From the NCBI RefSeq assembly GCF_000374025.1, contig NZ_KB893190.1:1-64000 (forward strand): DNA of 64,000 nt, written 5' to 3'. Both the position numbers and the translations under genes were made by a program. The DNA is from Spirosoma panaciterrae DSM 21099. Lineage in GTDB: Bacteria > Bacteroidota > Bacteroidia > Cytophagales > Spirosomataceae. Below, in pieces: positions 26,506 to 34,501 of this stretch (positions within the stretch are counted from its first letter, which is position 1; each line of letters opens with the position of its first letter). The notes beneath the pieces were generated by a model that saw nothing but the letters and a program-made list of their open reading frames with translations, was not told the DNA's origin and ran no database searches.

Positions 26506-28014
26506 ATGAATACTACACAAGCCCGTAACGACGGACCGCCCGCGATTGCTTTACAAGATATTATCGCACATGCCAAAGAATATGGCTTTGTTTTCCCATC
26601 TTCTGAAATCTATGATGGCCTTCAGGCTGTGTATGATTACGGGCAGAATGGGGTTGAACTGAAAAATAACCTCAAAACGCTGTGGTGGAAGGCCATGACC
26701 CAACTGCATGACAATGTTGTGGGAATCGATGCGGCCATTTTTATGCACCCGCTCACCTGGAAAGCCTCGGGACACGTTGACTCATTCAACGATCCCATGA
26801 TCGATAACCGAGACTCCAAAAAACGCTACCGCGCTGACCAACTCATTGAGCTAAAGGCCGAAGACTATGAAAAGGCAGGTGATCCGGATCGGGGGCAGGC
26901 TTTACGTAATGAACTGGGCCGATTGCAGAGTGCCGACGATATGGAAGGGCTTCGGAATCTGATTATTGCCGAGGGTATCAAAGATCCGGTTTCGGGAACA
27001 GCCAACTGGACCGAAGTGCGTCAGTTCAACCTGATGTTTTCGACGCAGGTGGGCTCGGTGGCTGAAGATGCCAGCCTGATCTATCTCCGTCCTGAAACGG
27101 CCCAGGGGATTTTTGTCAACTTCCTGAACGTGCAGAAAACGGGTCGGATGAAGGTTCCGTTTGGGATTGCCCAGATTGGGAAAGCCTTCCGAAATGAGAT
27201 TGTGGCCCGGCAGTTTACCTTCCGTATGCGTGAGTTCGAACAGATGGAAATGCAGTTTTTTGTACGCCCCGGTACCGAAATGGAGTGGTATGAGCGTTGG
27301 CGCGATACCCGCATGAAATTTCATCAGGCATTGGGCTTACCGGCCGAAAAACTGAAATTTCACATCCACGAAAAGCTGGCACACTATGCCAATGCAGCCG
27401 TGGATATTGAATATGAATTTCCGTTTGGTTTCCGCGAAATGGAAGGCATTCACTCGCGTACCGACTTTGATCTGAAGTCGCACCAGGAGTTGAGCAAGAA
27501 AAAGCAACAGTATTTCGATAACGACATTGACGAAGCCACGGGCAAACCCTATGGGAATTACATTCCGTATGTGGTCGAAACGTCTGTTGGGGCAGATCGG
27601 TTGTTCCTCGCAACCTTCTGCAATGCGTTTACGAAAGAGACGGTTGGTGAGGGCGATCAGCAGAAAGAACGAACGTACCTAAAATTGCATCCAGCCTTAG
27701 CTCCTGTAAAAGCGGCTGTGTTCCCGCTGGTTCGGAAAGATGGTCTGCCCGAAAAGGCCGAAGCCATTGTAAAAAGCCTGCGCTCAGAATTCCGGGTTAT
27801 TTATGAAGAGCGCGATGCAATTGGCAAGCGTTACACGCGTCAGGACCTGATTGGTACGCCCTTCTGCATTGCCGTGGATTACCAGACGCTTGAAGATGAT
27901 ACGGTTACCATCCGTTACCGCGATACCACCGAACAAATCCGTATCCCTATCAGCGAATTAAAGGCACGCATCGGACACGAGGTTTCAATGGAGCGGATTC
28001 TGGAACAATTATAA
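26506..28014 (+). CDS. glyS: glycine--tRNA ligase (dimeric alpha2 type)
   Basis: 502 residues from ATG 26506 (MNTTQARNDG); a TTG 12 bases upstream is inside the promoter -7 box. Class II motifs: the motif 1 region with VFPSSEIYDGL, motif 2 FRNEIVARQFTFRMREFEQ, and motif 3 with ETSVGADRLFLA. The HxxY/zinc-like insertion of longer forms is not evident. It charges tRNA-Gly. Divergent from prs. Confidence 0.95.
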   Translation: MNTTQARNDGPPAIALQDIIAHAKEYGFVFPSSEIYDGLQAVYDYGQNGVELKNNLKTLWWKAMTQLHDNVVGIDAAIFMHPLTWKASGHVDSFNDPMIDNRDSKKRYRADQLIELKAEDYEKAGDPDRGQALRNELGRLQSADDMEGLRNLIIAEGIKDPVSGTANWTEVRQFNLMFSTQVGSVAEDASLIYLRPETAQGIFVNFLNVQKTGRMKVPFGIAQIGKAFRNEIVARQFTFRMREFEQMEMQFFVRPGTEMEWYERWRDTRMKFHQALGLPAEKLKFHIHEKLAHYANAAVDIEYEFPFGFREMEGIHSRTDFDLKSHQELSKKKQQYFDNDIDEATGKPYGNYIPYVVETSVGADRLFLATFCNAFTKETVGEGDQQKERTYLKLHPALAPVKAAVFPLVRKDGLPEKAEAIVKSLRSEFRVIYEERDAIGKRYTRQDLIGTPFCIAVDYQTLEDDTVTIRYRDTTEQIRIPISELKARIGHEVSMERILEQL

Positions 28015-28071
28015 AGGAAACTGTACCAGCTATTGGTGTCAGTTTGAAAACGTTCTGGAAGTGATACAATC

Positions 28072-28103
28072 AAAAAGGTCAACGTGCGCACGTTGACCTT
28101 TTT
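28072..28103. terminator. bidirectional terminator, 32-bp perfect palindrome
   Basis: Two 16-base arms without a loop (centre 28087/28088, core GTCAACGTGCGCACGTTGAC), with A5 on the left and T5 or more on the right. It lies between the convergent glyS and cysN genes. Confidence 0.9.
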
Positions 28104-28132
28104 TACTAGAAGGCGGGTTGCTTCCGCTTTAC

Positions 28133-29398
28133 TTAGGCTTCGCCCACAAGCATGAGGGCACCTACTGTTACATTTGAGGTTTCGTCGATAAGAATGGCCC
28201 CGCCGGTAGCCCGGTTTTTCTGGTACGGATCGAAACTGATGGGTTGAGCTGTTCGTAGAACAACCTTTGCGAGATCATTCAGTTTCAGGCTGTCAACCCC
28301 TTCGGTTTCTTCGTAGGTATTTACGTTCAATTGGTAAGCAATTTCCCGTACCGAGCAGCGTGTACGGAACGTACCTACCTGGAGTAAGTATTTGTTACCC
28401 GCCTTAAACTCCTTCGTATCCATCCAGCAGAGCATGGCTTCGACCGTCTGGCTAATGATGGGCTGGCGATCCGAACGGACGATCAGATCACCCCGGCTGA
28501 TGTCGACATCGGTTGCCAGATGCAATACGACCGACATAGGGGTGGCCGCTTCATCAAAGTGCGTTTCGGCAATTTCGATAGCATCAATGGTTGAGGTTTC
28601 GCCCGAAGGAAGTACCGTAATGGCATCACCTTTCCGGAATACACCGCTGGTGATTTTACCGGCATACCCCCGATAATCGTGTAGATCGGCTGTTTGGGGG
28701 CGAATAACGTATTGAACCGGGAACCGGGCCGGGTGATGATCTTCGGTTTCGCCGTTCGCATCATCGTCGATGGTCACGGTTTCCAGGTGTTCCAACAGCG
28801 TCACCCCTTCGTACCAGGGCATCGCCGACGATTTATCCACGACGTTATCCCCGTTGAGGGCACTCATCGGAATGTATGTGACCTGATGGACATTCAGCTT
28901 TTTGGCTAAATCCGCATACTGAATGCATATGTCGGAAAACACATCCTGCGAATAATCGACCAGATCCATTTTATTGATTGCGACCACAATGTGTGGAATG
29001 CCCAGCAGGGAAGCAATGAGCGAGTGCCGACGCGTTTGTTCAACGACCCCGTGCCGCGCATCGACCAGAACAATGGCCAGTTGGCAGTTCGAGGCTCCGG
29101 TTACCATATTCCGTGTATACTGAATGTGTCCTGGAGCGTCGACAATAATAAATTTACGTTTGGGGGTTTGGAAATAGCGATAGGCTACGTCAATCGTGAT
29201 ACCCTGCTCGCGCTCCGAACGCAACCCATCCGTCAGAAGCGCCAGATCGATTTCACCATCGTCGCGGCTTTTGCTGGCACGCTCAATGGCTTCGAGCTGA
29301 TCGGCCAGAATTGATTTAGAATCGTAAAGAAGCCGCCCAATCAGCGTGCTTTTGCCGTCGTCGACCGAACCGGCGGTAATAAATCGGAGAAGATCCAT
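28133..29398 (-). CDS. cysN: sulfate adenylyltransferase subunit 1 (GTPase)
   Basis: 421 residues, an EF-Tu-like GTPase: P-loop GSVDDGKSTLIGRLL (residues 9-23), DAPGHIQYTRNMVTGAS and NKMD, then two beta barrels. No fused APS kinase domain. With CysD it activates sulfate to APS at the expense of GTP hydrolysis. Normally cysN follows cysD directly; here an MNT/HEPN pair lies between them, and the cysN ATG starts at the base after the hepT frame's final TAA. Confidence 0.95.
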   Translation of the reverse strand: MDLLRFITAGSVDDGKSTLIGRLLYDSKSILADQLEAIERASKSRDDGEIDLALLTDGLRSEREQGITIDVAYRYFQTPKRKFIIVDAPGHIQYTRNMVTGASNCQLAIVLVDARHGVVEQTRRHSLIASLLGIPHIVVAINKMDLVDYSQDVFSDICIQYADLAKKLNVHQVTYIPMSALNGDNVVDKSSAMPWYEGVTLLEHLETVTIDDDANGETEDHHPARFPVQYVIRPQTADLHDYRGYAGKITSGVFRKGDAITVLPSGETSTIDAIEIAETHFDEAATPMSVVLHLATDVDISRGDLIVRSDRQPIISQTVEAMLCWMDTKEFKAGNKYLLQVGTFRTRCSVREIAYQLNVNTYEETEGVDSLKLNDLAKVVLRTAQPISFDPYQKNRATGGAILIDETSNVTVGALMLVGEA

Positions 29399-29842
29399 TT
29401 ATTTAATTTGATTAAAGTCAATGTGACGGTAGAAGTCACTGGCTTTTGATAACTCGTAATCAGTCGTTTCGAAATTATGTTGATCAAGTTCGGTACGAAT
29501 AAGATGTTCTATTGATTGCTTTAAATCGGGCAGATGAACGGCAATCGTTTGAAAAACTATAAGCTTATCGATACCTACATAATCATGGGCTACAATATTT
29601 CGAAAGGTTTTGATTTTCTACCAGGGGATTTGTGAATAAGCAGACTTTGTTTGCTCACTCAATCTGTTCACCTGCTCGCCAATGTGAAGTAATTGCAAAA
29701 GGCTGGCGTTAAAATCTTTCTGCTCATTCGCTTCAAAGAAAACAAACGGATCATCAAAACCTGCTGCATATACTTTGATTTTGCCAATGGCTTCCAGAAT
29801 CCGCAGACAATAAACAAGATCAGTTTTATGATTTAACGGCAT
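29399..29842 (-). pseudogene. hepT: hepT (HEPN/DUF86 toxin) interrupted by an in-frame amber codon
   Basis: The frame from ATG 29842 codes 74 residues to QIPW, then TAG (29620-29618), then continues in the same frame for 72 residues to TAA at 29401-29399. The part after the TAG reads KIKTFRNIVAHDYVGID and holds the HEPN signature RNIVAHDY (Rx4HxY), which carries the catalytic Arg and His and the Tyr that MntA modifies. No frameshift is needed. The truncated product would lack the active site, so this is a nonsense-inactivated toxin unless the codon is read through. Its start overlaps the end of mntA by 17 bases. Confidence 0.85.
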
Positions 29843-30113
29843 ACTTAACATCTTTCAATGCCCGATGAAGAATGATCGGTTCGGCATATTGCCTGAGCAT
29901 TACATCAACAGGGATTTGCAGATCATCCTGCAGTTGTTCCTTCAGCGCGATAAGCAGTGGGTAGGGGATAGGCTCCTCCAGCAGAATGTCAATATCCCGG
30001 TATGTCTCACCACGGGCAAATGAGCCGAATACACCAATCCGGCTAAGGCCGTAACGGTCAAAAATGTTTTCCTGCGTCAAGTATGCCTGAAAAGACTGAA
30101 AGTTATTGACCAT
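29826..30113 (-). CDS. mntA: MntA-like minimal nucleotidyltransferase (antitoxin)
   Basis: 95 residues from ATG 30113; longer readings overlap cysD. The nucleotidyltransferase motif is complete: GSFARGETYRDIDILLEE (about residues 30-47) and a third acidic site in IPVDVMLR. In characterised pairs this enzyme AMPylates the Tyr in the HepT Rx4HxY motif and silences the toxin. It overlaps hepT and starts 40 bases after cysD, so it is read as part of the sulfur operon. Confidence 0.88.
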   Translation of the reverse strand: MVNNFQSFQAYLTQENIFDRYGLSRIGVFGSFARGETYRDIDILLEEPIPYPLLIALKEQLQDDLQIPVDVMLRQYAEPIILHRALKDVKYAVKS

Positions 30114-30153
30114 AGTAAAGAGAGAATGATAGCCTATCAATACCCCATCACAT

Positions 30154-31056
30154 TTAAAAATACCCGCCTTTCTTGCGGTCTTCCATGGCGGCTTCGGAGA
30201 GCTGATCGTCCATACGGGTTTCGCCCCGTTCGGAGATCCGCGTGGCCTGAATTTCGTTGATAACGGCATCCAGCGTATCGGCTTCCGATTCAGAAGCTGC
30301 CGTACAGGAAATATCACCGACCGTACGGAAGCGTACCCGACGCGTGACAATCTGGTCGTCTGGCTCAGGTTTGATCACTCCGCCGGCCGTAGCCATCAGT
30401 TTCCCGTCCCGTACGAGCAGTTCGCGCTCGTGGGCAAAATAGATGCTTGGCAAGTCGATTTTTTCCCGGCGAATGTAATTCCAGACATCCAGTTCCGTCC
30501 AGTTTGAAATCGGGAATACCCGGACATTCTCGCCTTTGTGAATCCGGCCGTTGTATAGGTTCCAAAGTTCGGGGCGTTGGCGTTTGGGGTCCCAGGAGCC
30601 AAATTCATCCCGTACCGAAAACACCCGTTCTTTGGCGCGTGCTTTCTCTTCATCCCGACGAGCTCCCCCGATACAGGCGTCGAATTCAAACTCTTCGATG
30701 GCGTCGAGCAACGTAAAGGTTTGGAGGCCATTACGGGTTGCATTGCGTCCCGTTGGCTCTTTGAGTTTCTTTTCGCGGATGGTATCTTCTACGTAGCGAA
30801 CGATGAGTTTTTCGCCAATCCGTTCGGCCAGATTGTCGCGGAAATCCAGGGCTTCCTGAAAATTATGTCCCGTATCGACATGCAGTAGCGGAAATGGAAA
30901 TTTACCTGGTCGGAATGCCTTCAGAGCCAGATGGACCAGCGTAATGGAGTCTTTACCGCCCGAAAACAGAAGCGCCGGACGTTCAAACTGCCCCGCTACC
31001 TCCCGCATAATGTGGATGGCTTCCGATTCAAGCTGATCTAAATAATCGAGTTTCAT
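30154..31056 (-). CDS. cysD: sulfate adenylyltransferase subunit 2
   Basis: 300 residues. The ATP pyrophosphatase P-loop is LLFSGGKDSITLVHLAL (residues about 29-45), followed by HVDTGHNFQEALDFRD and the conserved GGARRDEEKARAKER and NWTELDVWNYI segments. The C-terminus ends in MEDRKKGGYF, as in known CysD. It is the catalytic partner of CysN; the two genes are separated by mntA-hepT. Confidence 0.96.
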   Translation of the reverse strand: MKLDYLDQLESEAIHIMREVAGQFERPALLFSGGKDSITLVHLALKAFRPGKFPFPLLHVDTGHNFQEALDFRDNLAERIGEKLIVRYVEDTIREKKLKEPTGRNATRNGLQTFTLLDAIEEFEFDACIGGARRDEEKARAKERVFSVRDEFGSWDPKRQRPELWNLYNGRIHKGENVRVFPISNWTELDVWNYIRREKIDLPSIYFAHERELLVRDGKLMATAGGVIKPEPDDQIVTRRVRFRTVGDISCTAASESEADTLDAVINEIQATRISERGETRMDDQLSEAAMEDRKKGGYF

Positions 31057-31061
31057 TTTTT

Positions 31062-31142
31062 AATGAGTGAAAGAGCGAATGAGCGAAAGAGTGATAAACG
31101 CCTTAGAAACGCTCTTTCACTCTTTCACTCTTTCGCTCATTA
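31062..31142 (-). repeat. inverted repeat with octamer arms between cysH and cysD (copy 2 of a pair)
   Basis: It begins in the cysH TAA. Arm 1 is GAGCGAAA, GAGTGAAA, GAGTGAAA, GAGCG; a 9-nt loop follows; arm 2 is the complement of GAGYGAAW units, ending 6-8 bases before the cysD ATG. It is nearly identical to 25291-25368; arm 2 differs from that copy at about one position over 36. Confidence 0.85.
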
Positions 31143-31880
31143 AGCTTTAAACACTTCTTCATGCGTATGTAAACCGCATTCTTTCTTGGAGTTATCCTCC
31201 CACCACCAGCGACCCGCCCGGAAATCTTCGCCTTCCTGAATGGCCCGCGTGCAGGGTTGACAACCGATACTGACAAAACCCCGATCGTGCAGTGGATTGT
31301 AGGGTACGTTATGCTCTTTTACGTATTGTTTTACCTCGTCAAATGTCCAGTCCATCAGCGGGTGGAATTTGAAAAGCTGATGGGCTTCGTCCCATTCCAG
31401 TTGGGCCATACCCTGGCGATTGGCCGACTGCTCGGCGCGGATGCCCGTGATCCAGATTTTCTGGCCTTTCAAGGCCCGATTCAAGGGCTCAACCTTTCGA
31501 ATGCCGCAACACTCTTTCCGGTTTTCGACCGATTCGTACATGCTGTAGGGACCTTTGCCAGTCATAAGCTTTTCGACGGCGTCGGCCTGTGGGTAGTAGG
31601 TTTCGATGTGGATACCGTAGCGGTCGTTGGTTTTTTTCCAGACGGAATACGTTTCCGAAAACATCCGGCCGGTATCGAGCGTGAAAATCCGAACAGGAAT
31701 TTCATTTGAGGCAATCAGATCGGTAATAACCTGATCTTCATAGCCGAGGCTTGTCGAGAAGACGATCTGACCGGGAAATAACTCGGCCAGTGTTCGCATG
31801 GCTTCAACGTTGCTCAGACCATGGAGTTGCTCCGTAAGACTTTCGAGCGTATGGGGGGTAGGTTCAACTATCATAAGCAA
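31140..31880 (-). CDS. cysH: assimilatory adenylyl-sulfate (APS) reductase, CysH family
   Basis: 246 residues. Substrate loop STSLGYEDQVIT and TLDTGRMF are present. Both cysteine pairs for a 4Fe-4S cluster, ECCGIRKVEPL and GCQPCTRAI, are present, which marks the APS-reducing branch rather than the cluster-free PAPS enzyme; absence of an APS kinase domain on CysN agrees. The C-terminal KKECGLH holds the catalytic Cys. Part of the minus-strand sulfur operon. Confidence 0.95.
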   Translation of the reverse strand: MLMIVEPTPHTLESLTEQLHGLSNVEAMRTLAELFPGQIVFSTSLGYEDQVITDLIASNEIPVRIFTLDTGRMFSETYSVWKKTNDRYGIHIETYYPQADAVEKLMTGKGPYSMYESVENRKECCGIRKVEPLNRALKGQKIWITGIRAEQSANRQGMAQLEWDEAHQLFKFHPLMDWTFDEVKQYVKEHNVPYNPLHDRGFVSIGCQPCTRAIQEGEDFRAGRWWWEDNSKKECGLHTHEEVFKA

Positions 31881-31920
31881 ATGACAATAAACGGCTGTCT
31901 GTCAAAAATAGGGCTTTACA

Positions 31921-33114
31921 TCAGGCCACTTTCTCTTTTAGTACTTCGGCCGACTTGGTAGCCGCCTGAGCAAAGTCTTCGATCAGATCCTCAATGTCTT
32001 CCAGACCAACTGAAATTCGGATCAGACCTGGTGTGATACCTAAAGCCGCTTTCTCATCCGGTTTTAGTTTGGCGTGTGTAGTGGTATTGGGGTTTGTTAC
32101 GATGGTACGGGAGTCGCCCAGGTTCGACGAAAGAGTTGGAATCGTCAACGCATCGTAAAATGCTTTTACCCGCTCAAACCCACCTTCCAGCTCGATGGTA
32201 ACAATGGCACCACCCGCACTCATCTGTTTCTTTGCCAGGTCATATTGTGGATGCGAGGGCAAAAAGGGATACAGAACCCGTTCGACGTCGGGATGGCTCT
32301 CCAACGCTTCGGCCAGTTGCAAGGCATTGCGGCAATGCCGTTCCATGCGTAAATCCAGTGTTTCCAGGCTCTTCGATAATACCCACGCATTGAACGGAGA
32401 GAGTGAAGGGCCGGTATGGCGGGCAAAGAAACGAATGGGCTGGATCAGATCGGCCCGACCCACAACAATACCGCCCAGAACCCGGCCTTGTCCATCCATG
32501 TACTTTGTCGCAGAATGCACCGACAGGTCGGCGCCATAGTCGATTGGATTTTGCAGGATTGGCGTAGCAAAGCAATTATCGACATTCAGAATAAAGCCGT
32601 ATTTCGCTTTCAGGCGGACCAGCATTTCCAGATCAACCAGTTCGAGGCCGGGGTTGGATGGCGTTTCCAGATATACCATCTTCGTATTGGGCTGCATGGC
32701 GGCTTCCCAATCAGCTTCGGTGGCGGTGGCATCTACATACGTGTGTGTAATACCCCATTTGCTCAGAATCTGTGTGATGATCTGGTGGGCTGAGCCAAAC
32801 AGCGCCCGGCAGGCTACAATATGATCGCCCGATTTCAACAGACCAGCCATGCTGGCAAAAACCGCAGCCATTCCAGTTCCCGTTGCAATACCGTCTTCGG
32901 CATTTTCCAGCATACATACTTTCTCGACAAACTCCGAAACGTTCGGATTGGAGAAACGTGAGTAAATATTGCCTTCTTCGGTCTCATCGAACAGCGCTTT
33001 GCCCTGTTCAGCACTGTCAAAAGCAAAACTTGATGTGAGGTATAACGGAACGGAGTGCTCGCGGTTAAGCGATTTAGCCGTTTGAATACGAATGGCTTTG
33101 GTCTGTTTTTTCAT
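31921..33114 (-). CDS. metZ: PLP-dependent trans-sulfuration enzyme, O-succinyl/O-acetylhomoserine sulfhydrylase type
   Basis: 397 residues, Cys/Met metabolism PLP family. Visible features are YSRFSNPNVSEFVEKV, VYLETPSNPGLELVDL, and the PLP lysine in SVHSATKYMDGQGRVLGG. It incorporates sulfide into a homoserine ester to give homocysteine, which fits its place behind sulfate-reduction genes. Acetyl versus succinyl ester preference cannot be read from sequence. Confidence 0.9.
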   Translation of the reverse strand: MKKQTKAIRIQTAKSLNREHSVPLYLTSSFAFDSAEQGKALFDETEEGNIYSRFSNPNVSEFVEKVCMLENAEDGIATGTGMAAVFASMAGLLKSGDHIVACRALFGSAHQIITQILSKWGITHTYVDATATEADWEAAMQPNTKMVYLETPSNPGLELVDLEMLVRLKAKYGFILNVDNCFATPILQNPIDYGADLSVHSATKYMDGQGRVLGGIVVGRADLIQPIRFFARHTGPSLSPFNAWVLSKSLETLDLRMERHCRNALQLAEALESHPDVERVLYPFLPSHPQYDLAKKQMSAGGAIVTIELEGGFERVKAFYDALTIPTLSSNLGDSRTIVTNPNTTTHAKLKPDEKAALGITPGLIRISVGLEDIEDLIEDFAQAATKSAEVLKEKVA

Positions 33115-33125
33115 AAACTTATTTT

Positions 33126-33189
33126 GGCAGGCTAAACAGCATGTACAGAGATTCTACGCTTCAATCCTGTACGAGTTGACTAGCCTGTC
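33126..33189 (-). repeat. two-tier hairpin between tauE and metZ
   Basis: TAGCCTG (33181-33187) pairs with CAGGCTA (33128-33134), and inside this GTACAG (33143-33148) pairs with CTGTAC (33167-33172). It begins at the tauE stop codon. Its arms are not tandem repeats, unlike those at 31062 and 25291, but its position is the same. Confidence 0.6.
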
Positions 33190-34255
33190 AGAAAAACTTG
33201 ATAATTTTTCGCAAACTTACGATGATGATGACAATCCCAACTAATATCATCATGGTTTTAACGGGCAGTTTTTGAGCCAGTCGGGCGGCAATCGGGGCCG
33301 CGATCATACCACCAAGGATCAGGCCAATAATAACCAGTCCGTAGTTATCGAGACCCGCGTACAGGGCGAAGACAACCGACGACGCAAACGAAACAAAAAA
33401 CTCCGCCAGATTGACCGAACCAATGGTGTAGCGAGGATGCCGACCGGCCGCGATAAGGGTTGAATTGACAATAGGTCCCCAACCGCCACCGCCGATAGCA
33501 TCTACAAATCCACCAAACCAGGCCAGCAGCCCAATCTGACGAACTGGCTTTTTCTTTTGGTGTTTGACCAGTGCCTTTTTGAGAATCAGTATGCCAAGAA
33601 TAGCGGTGTAGACAGAAATGGCTGGGCTTAAGTAGTTGGCAACTAGTTCCATATCGGCCAGCTTCGTGATAAGAAATGCGCCCAGAGCCGCCCCAATAAC
33701 CCCCGGAATCAATACGACCTTGAACAGGCGACTATTCACATTCCCGAACTTGAGGTGCATATAGCCCGACACACCACTGGTAAAAATTTCAGAGCTGTGT
33801 ACGCTAGCCGTCGCAAATACCGGGCTAATGCCCACACTGGTCAGAAACGTTGTAGCCGTTACGCCGTAGGCCATTCCCAGGGCTCCATCGATCATCTGGG
33901 CCACAAAACCGGCCATGATGAAATAGAAAATGTCGGGTGTGACATGAATGGTATCGGCAATGATCGTGAGCCGGTCGAGGGTGAAATAGCTGAAAAGCAA
34001 ATGCCCGACAATCATCAGGGCAAGCGCTGCAAAAACGTAAATCGCTATTTCAGTTCGATTCCGACGGCGAAGGAGGGGTTGAGCGCTGCCAGTCTCGATA
34101 GTGGCCGTTGGATAGGCTGCTCGCAAAACCTCCGCCTGCTTTGCCGCATTAGTTCCTTTCAGGGTGATAGTGAGTCCACTAAGGTCGATTTCTGGCTCGG
34201 TCAGCGTAATCGTATTCCCTGACGAATCAGGAATGGGCGCTAGGGGTTGGCTCAT
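33188..34255 (-). CDS. TauE/SafE family sulfite/sulfonate-type membrane transporter
   Basis: 355 residues. A soluble N-terminal part of about 65 residues (LSGLTITLKGTNAAKQAEVL) precedes eight or so membrane helices with the family features MIDGALGMAYGVTATTFL and GGFVDAIGGGGWGPIV. Members export sulfite, sulfoacetate or related anions, or import sulfate in some reports. As first gene of the sulfur operon it may move sulfate or protect against excess sulfite. The N-terminal extension is unusual for the family. Confidence 0.85.
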   Translation of the reverse strand: MSQPLAPIPDSSGNTITLTEPEIDLSGLTITLKGTNAAKQAEVLRAAYPTATIETGSAQPLLRRRNRTEIAIYVFAALALMIVGHLLFSYFTLDRLTIIADTIHVTPDIFYFIMAGFVAQMIDGALGMAYGVTATTFLTSVGISPVFATASVHSSEIFTSGVSGYMHLKFGNVNSRLFKVVLIPGVIGAALGAFLITKLADMELVANYLSPAISVYTAILGILILKKALVKHQKKKPVRQIGLLAWFGGFVDAIGGGGWGPIVNSTLIAAGRHPRYTIGSVNLAEFFVSFASSVVFALYAGLDNYGLVIIGLILGGMIAAPIAARLAQKLPVKTMMILVGIVIIIVSLRKIIKFF

Positions 34256-34374
34256 ACAGTATAAAACCTATCGAATTAATGGAGTAATGTATTTATGAAA
34301 AACGGCACATCCACGTGCCGCTGGTTTTCGGGTATTTTTGAGTCTGTAACGTCGAACAAGACTTGAAAGTGCCA
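34256..34374 (-). promoter_or_regulatory. 5' leader of the sulfur operon with terminator hairpin (possible attenuator or riboswitch)
   Basis: From the promoter at 34375-34406, a leader of about 110 nt precedes tauE. It contains an AGTCT/AGACT stem, then the intrinsic terminator at 34297-34322. The first leader bases TGGCAC repeat the terminator's left arm CGGCAC, so both can compete for GTGCCG. This mutually exclusive pairing is typical of transcription attenuation. I could not match it to a known SAM riboswitch class. Confidence 0.45.
34297..34322 (-). terminator. leader terminator upstream of tauE
   Basis: Minus strand: CGGCAC, loop GTGGAT, GTGCCG, then T5. It lies between the promoter at 34375 and the tauE start at 34255, and 180 bases past the protease stop. 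Confidence 0.75.
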
Positions 34375-34406
34375 CAAAGATACACTATGAATGCGGAAAG
34401 TTGCAA
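34375..34406 (-). promoter_or_regulatory. promoter of the sulfur assimilation operon
   Basis: Minus strand: TTG (34406-34404), 21-base spacer, TATCTTTG (34382-34375). Same spacing as the glyS promoter and an exact -7 match. Confidence 0.75.
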
Positions 34407-34501
34407 GAAAACGACTGAGCTATCACTCACGACGTTACACCAGTCGTTTTCTATTTATCTGTATAGCTTATGTCAGAACGAGGGAATGGAACTTGAACAA
34501 C

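Noticed and set aside
29618-29842. Short HEPN protein as a normal complete gene, or a frameshifted one
   Set aside because: The frame continues after TAG without any shift and contains the HEPN motif, so a nonsense change is the simplest reading.
30114-30350. Longer N-terminus of MntA overlapping cysD
   Set aside because: The extra residues are an out-of-frame reading of the conserved cysD end; the nucleotidyltransferase fold starts at 30113.
25291-31142. CRISPR-like repeats
   Set aside because: The 8-mer repeats are degenerate, have no spacers and form inverted arms; no cas genes are present.
34256-34374. SAM-I or SAM-II riboswitch
   Set aside because: The expected conserved core bases of these classes were not found; only a generic attenuator is supported.
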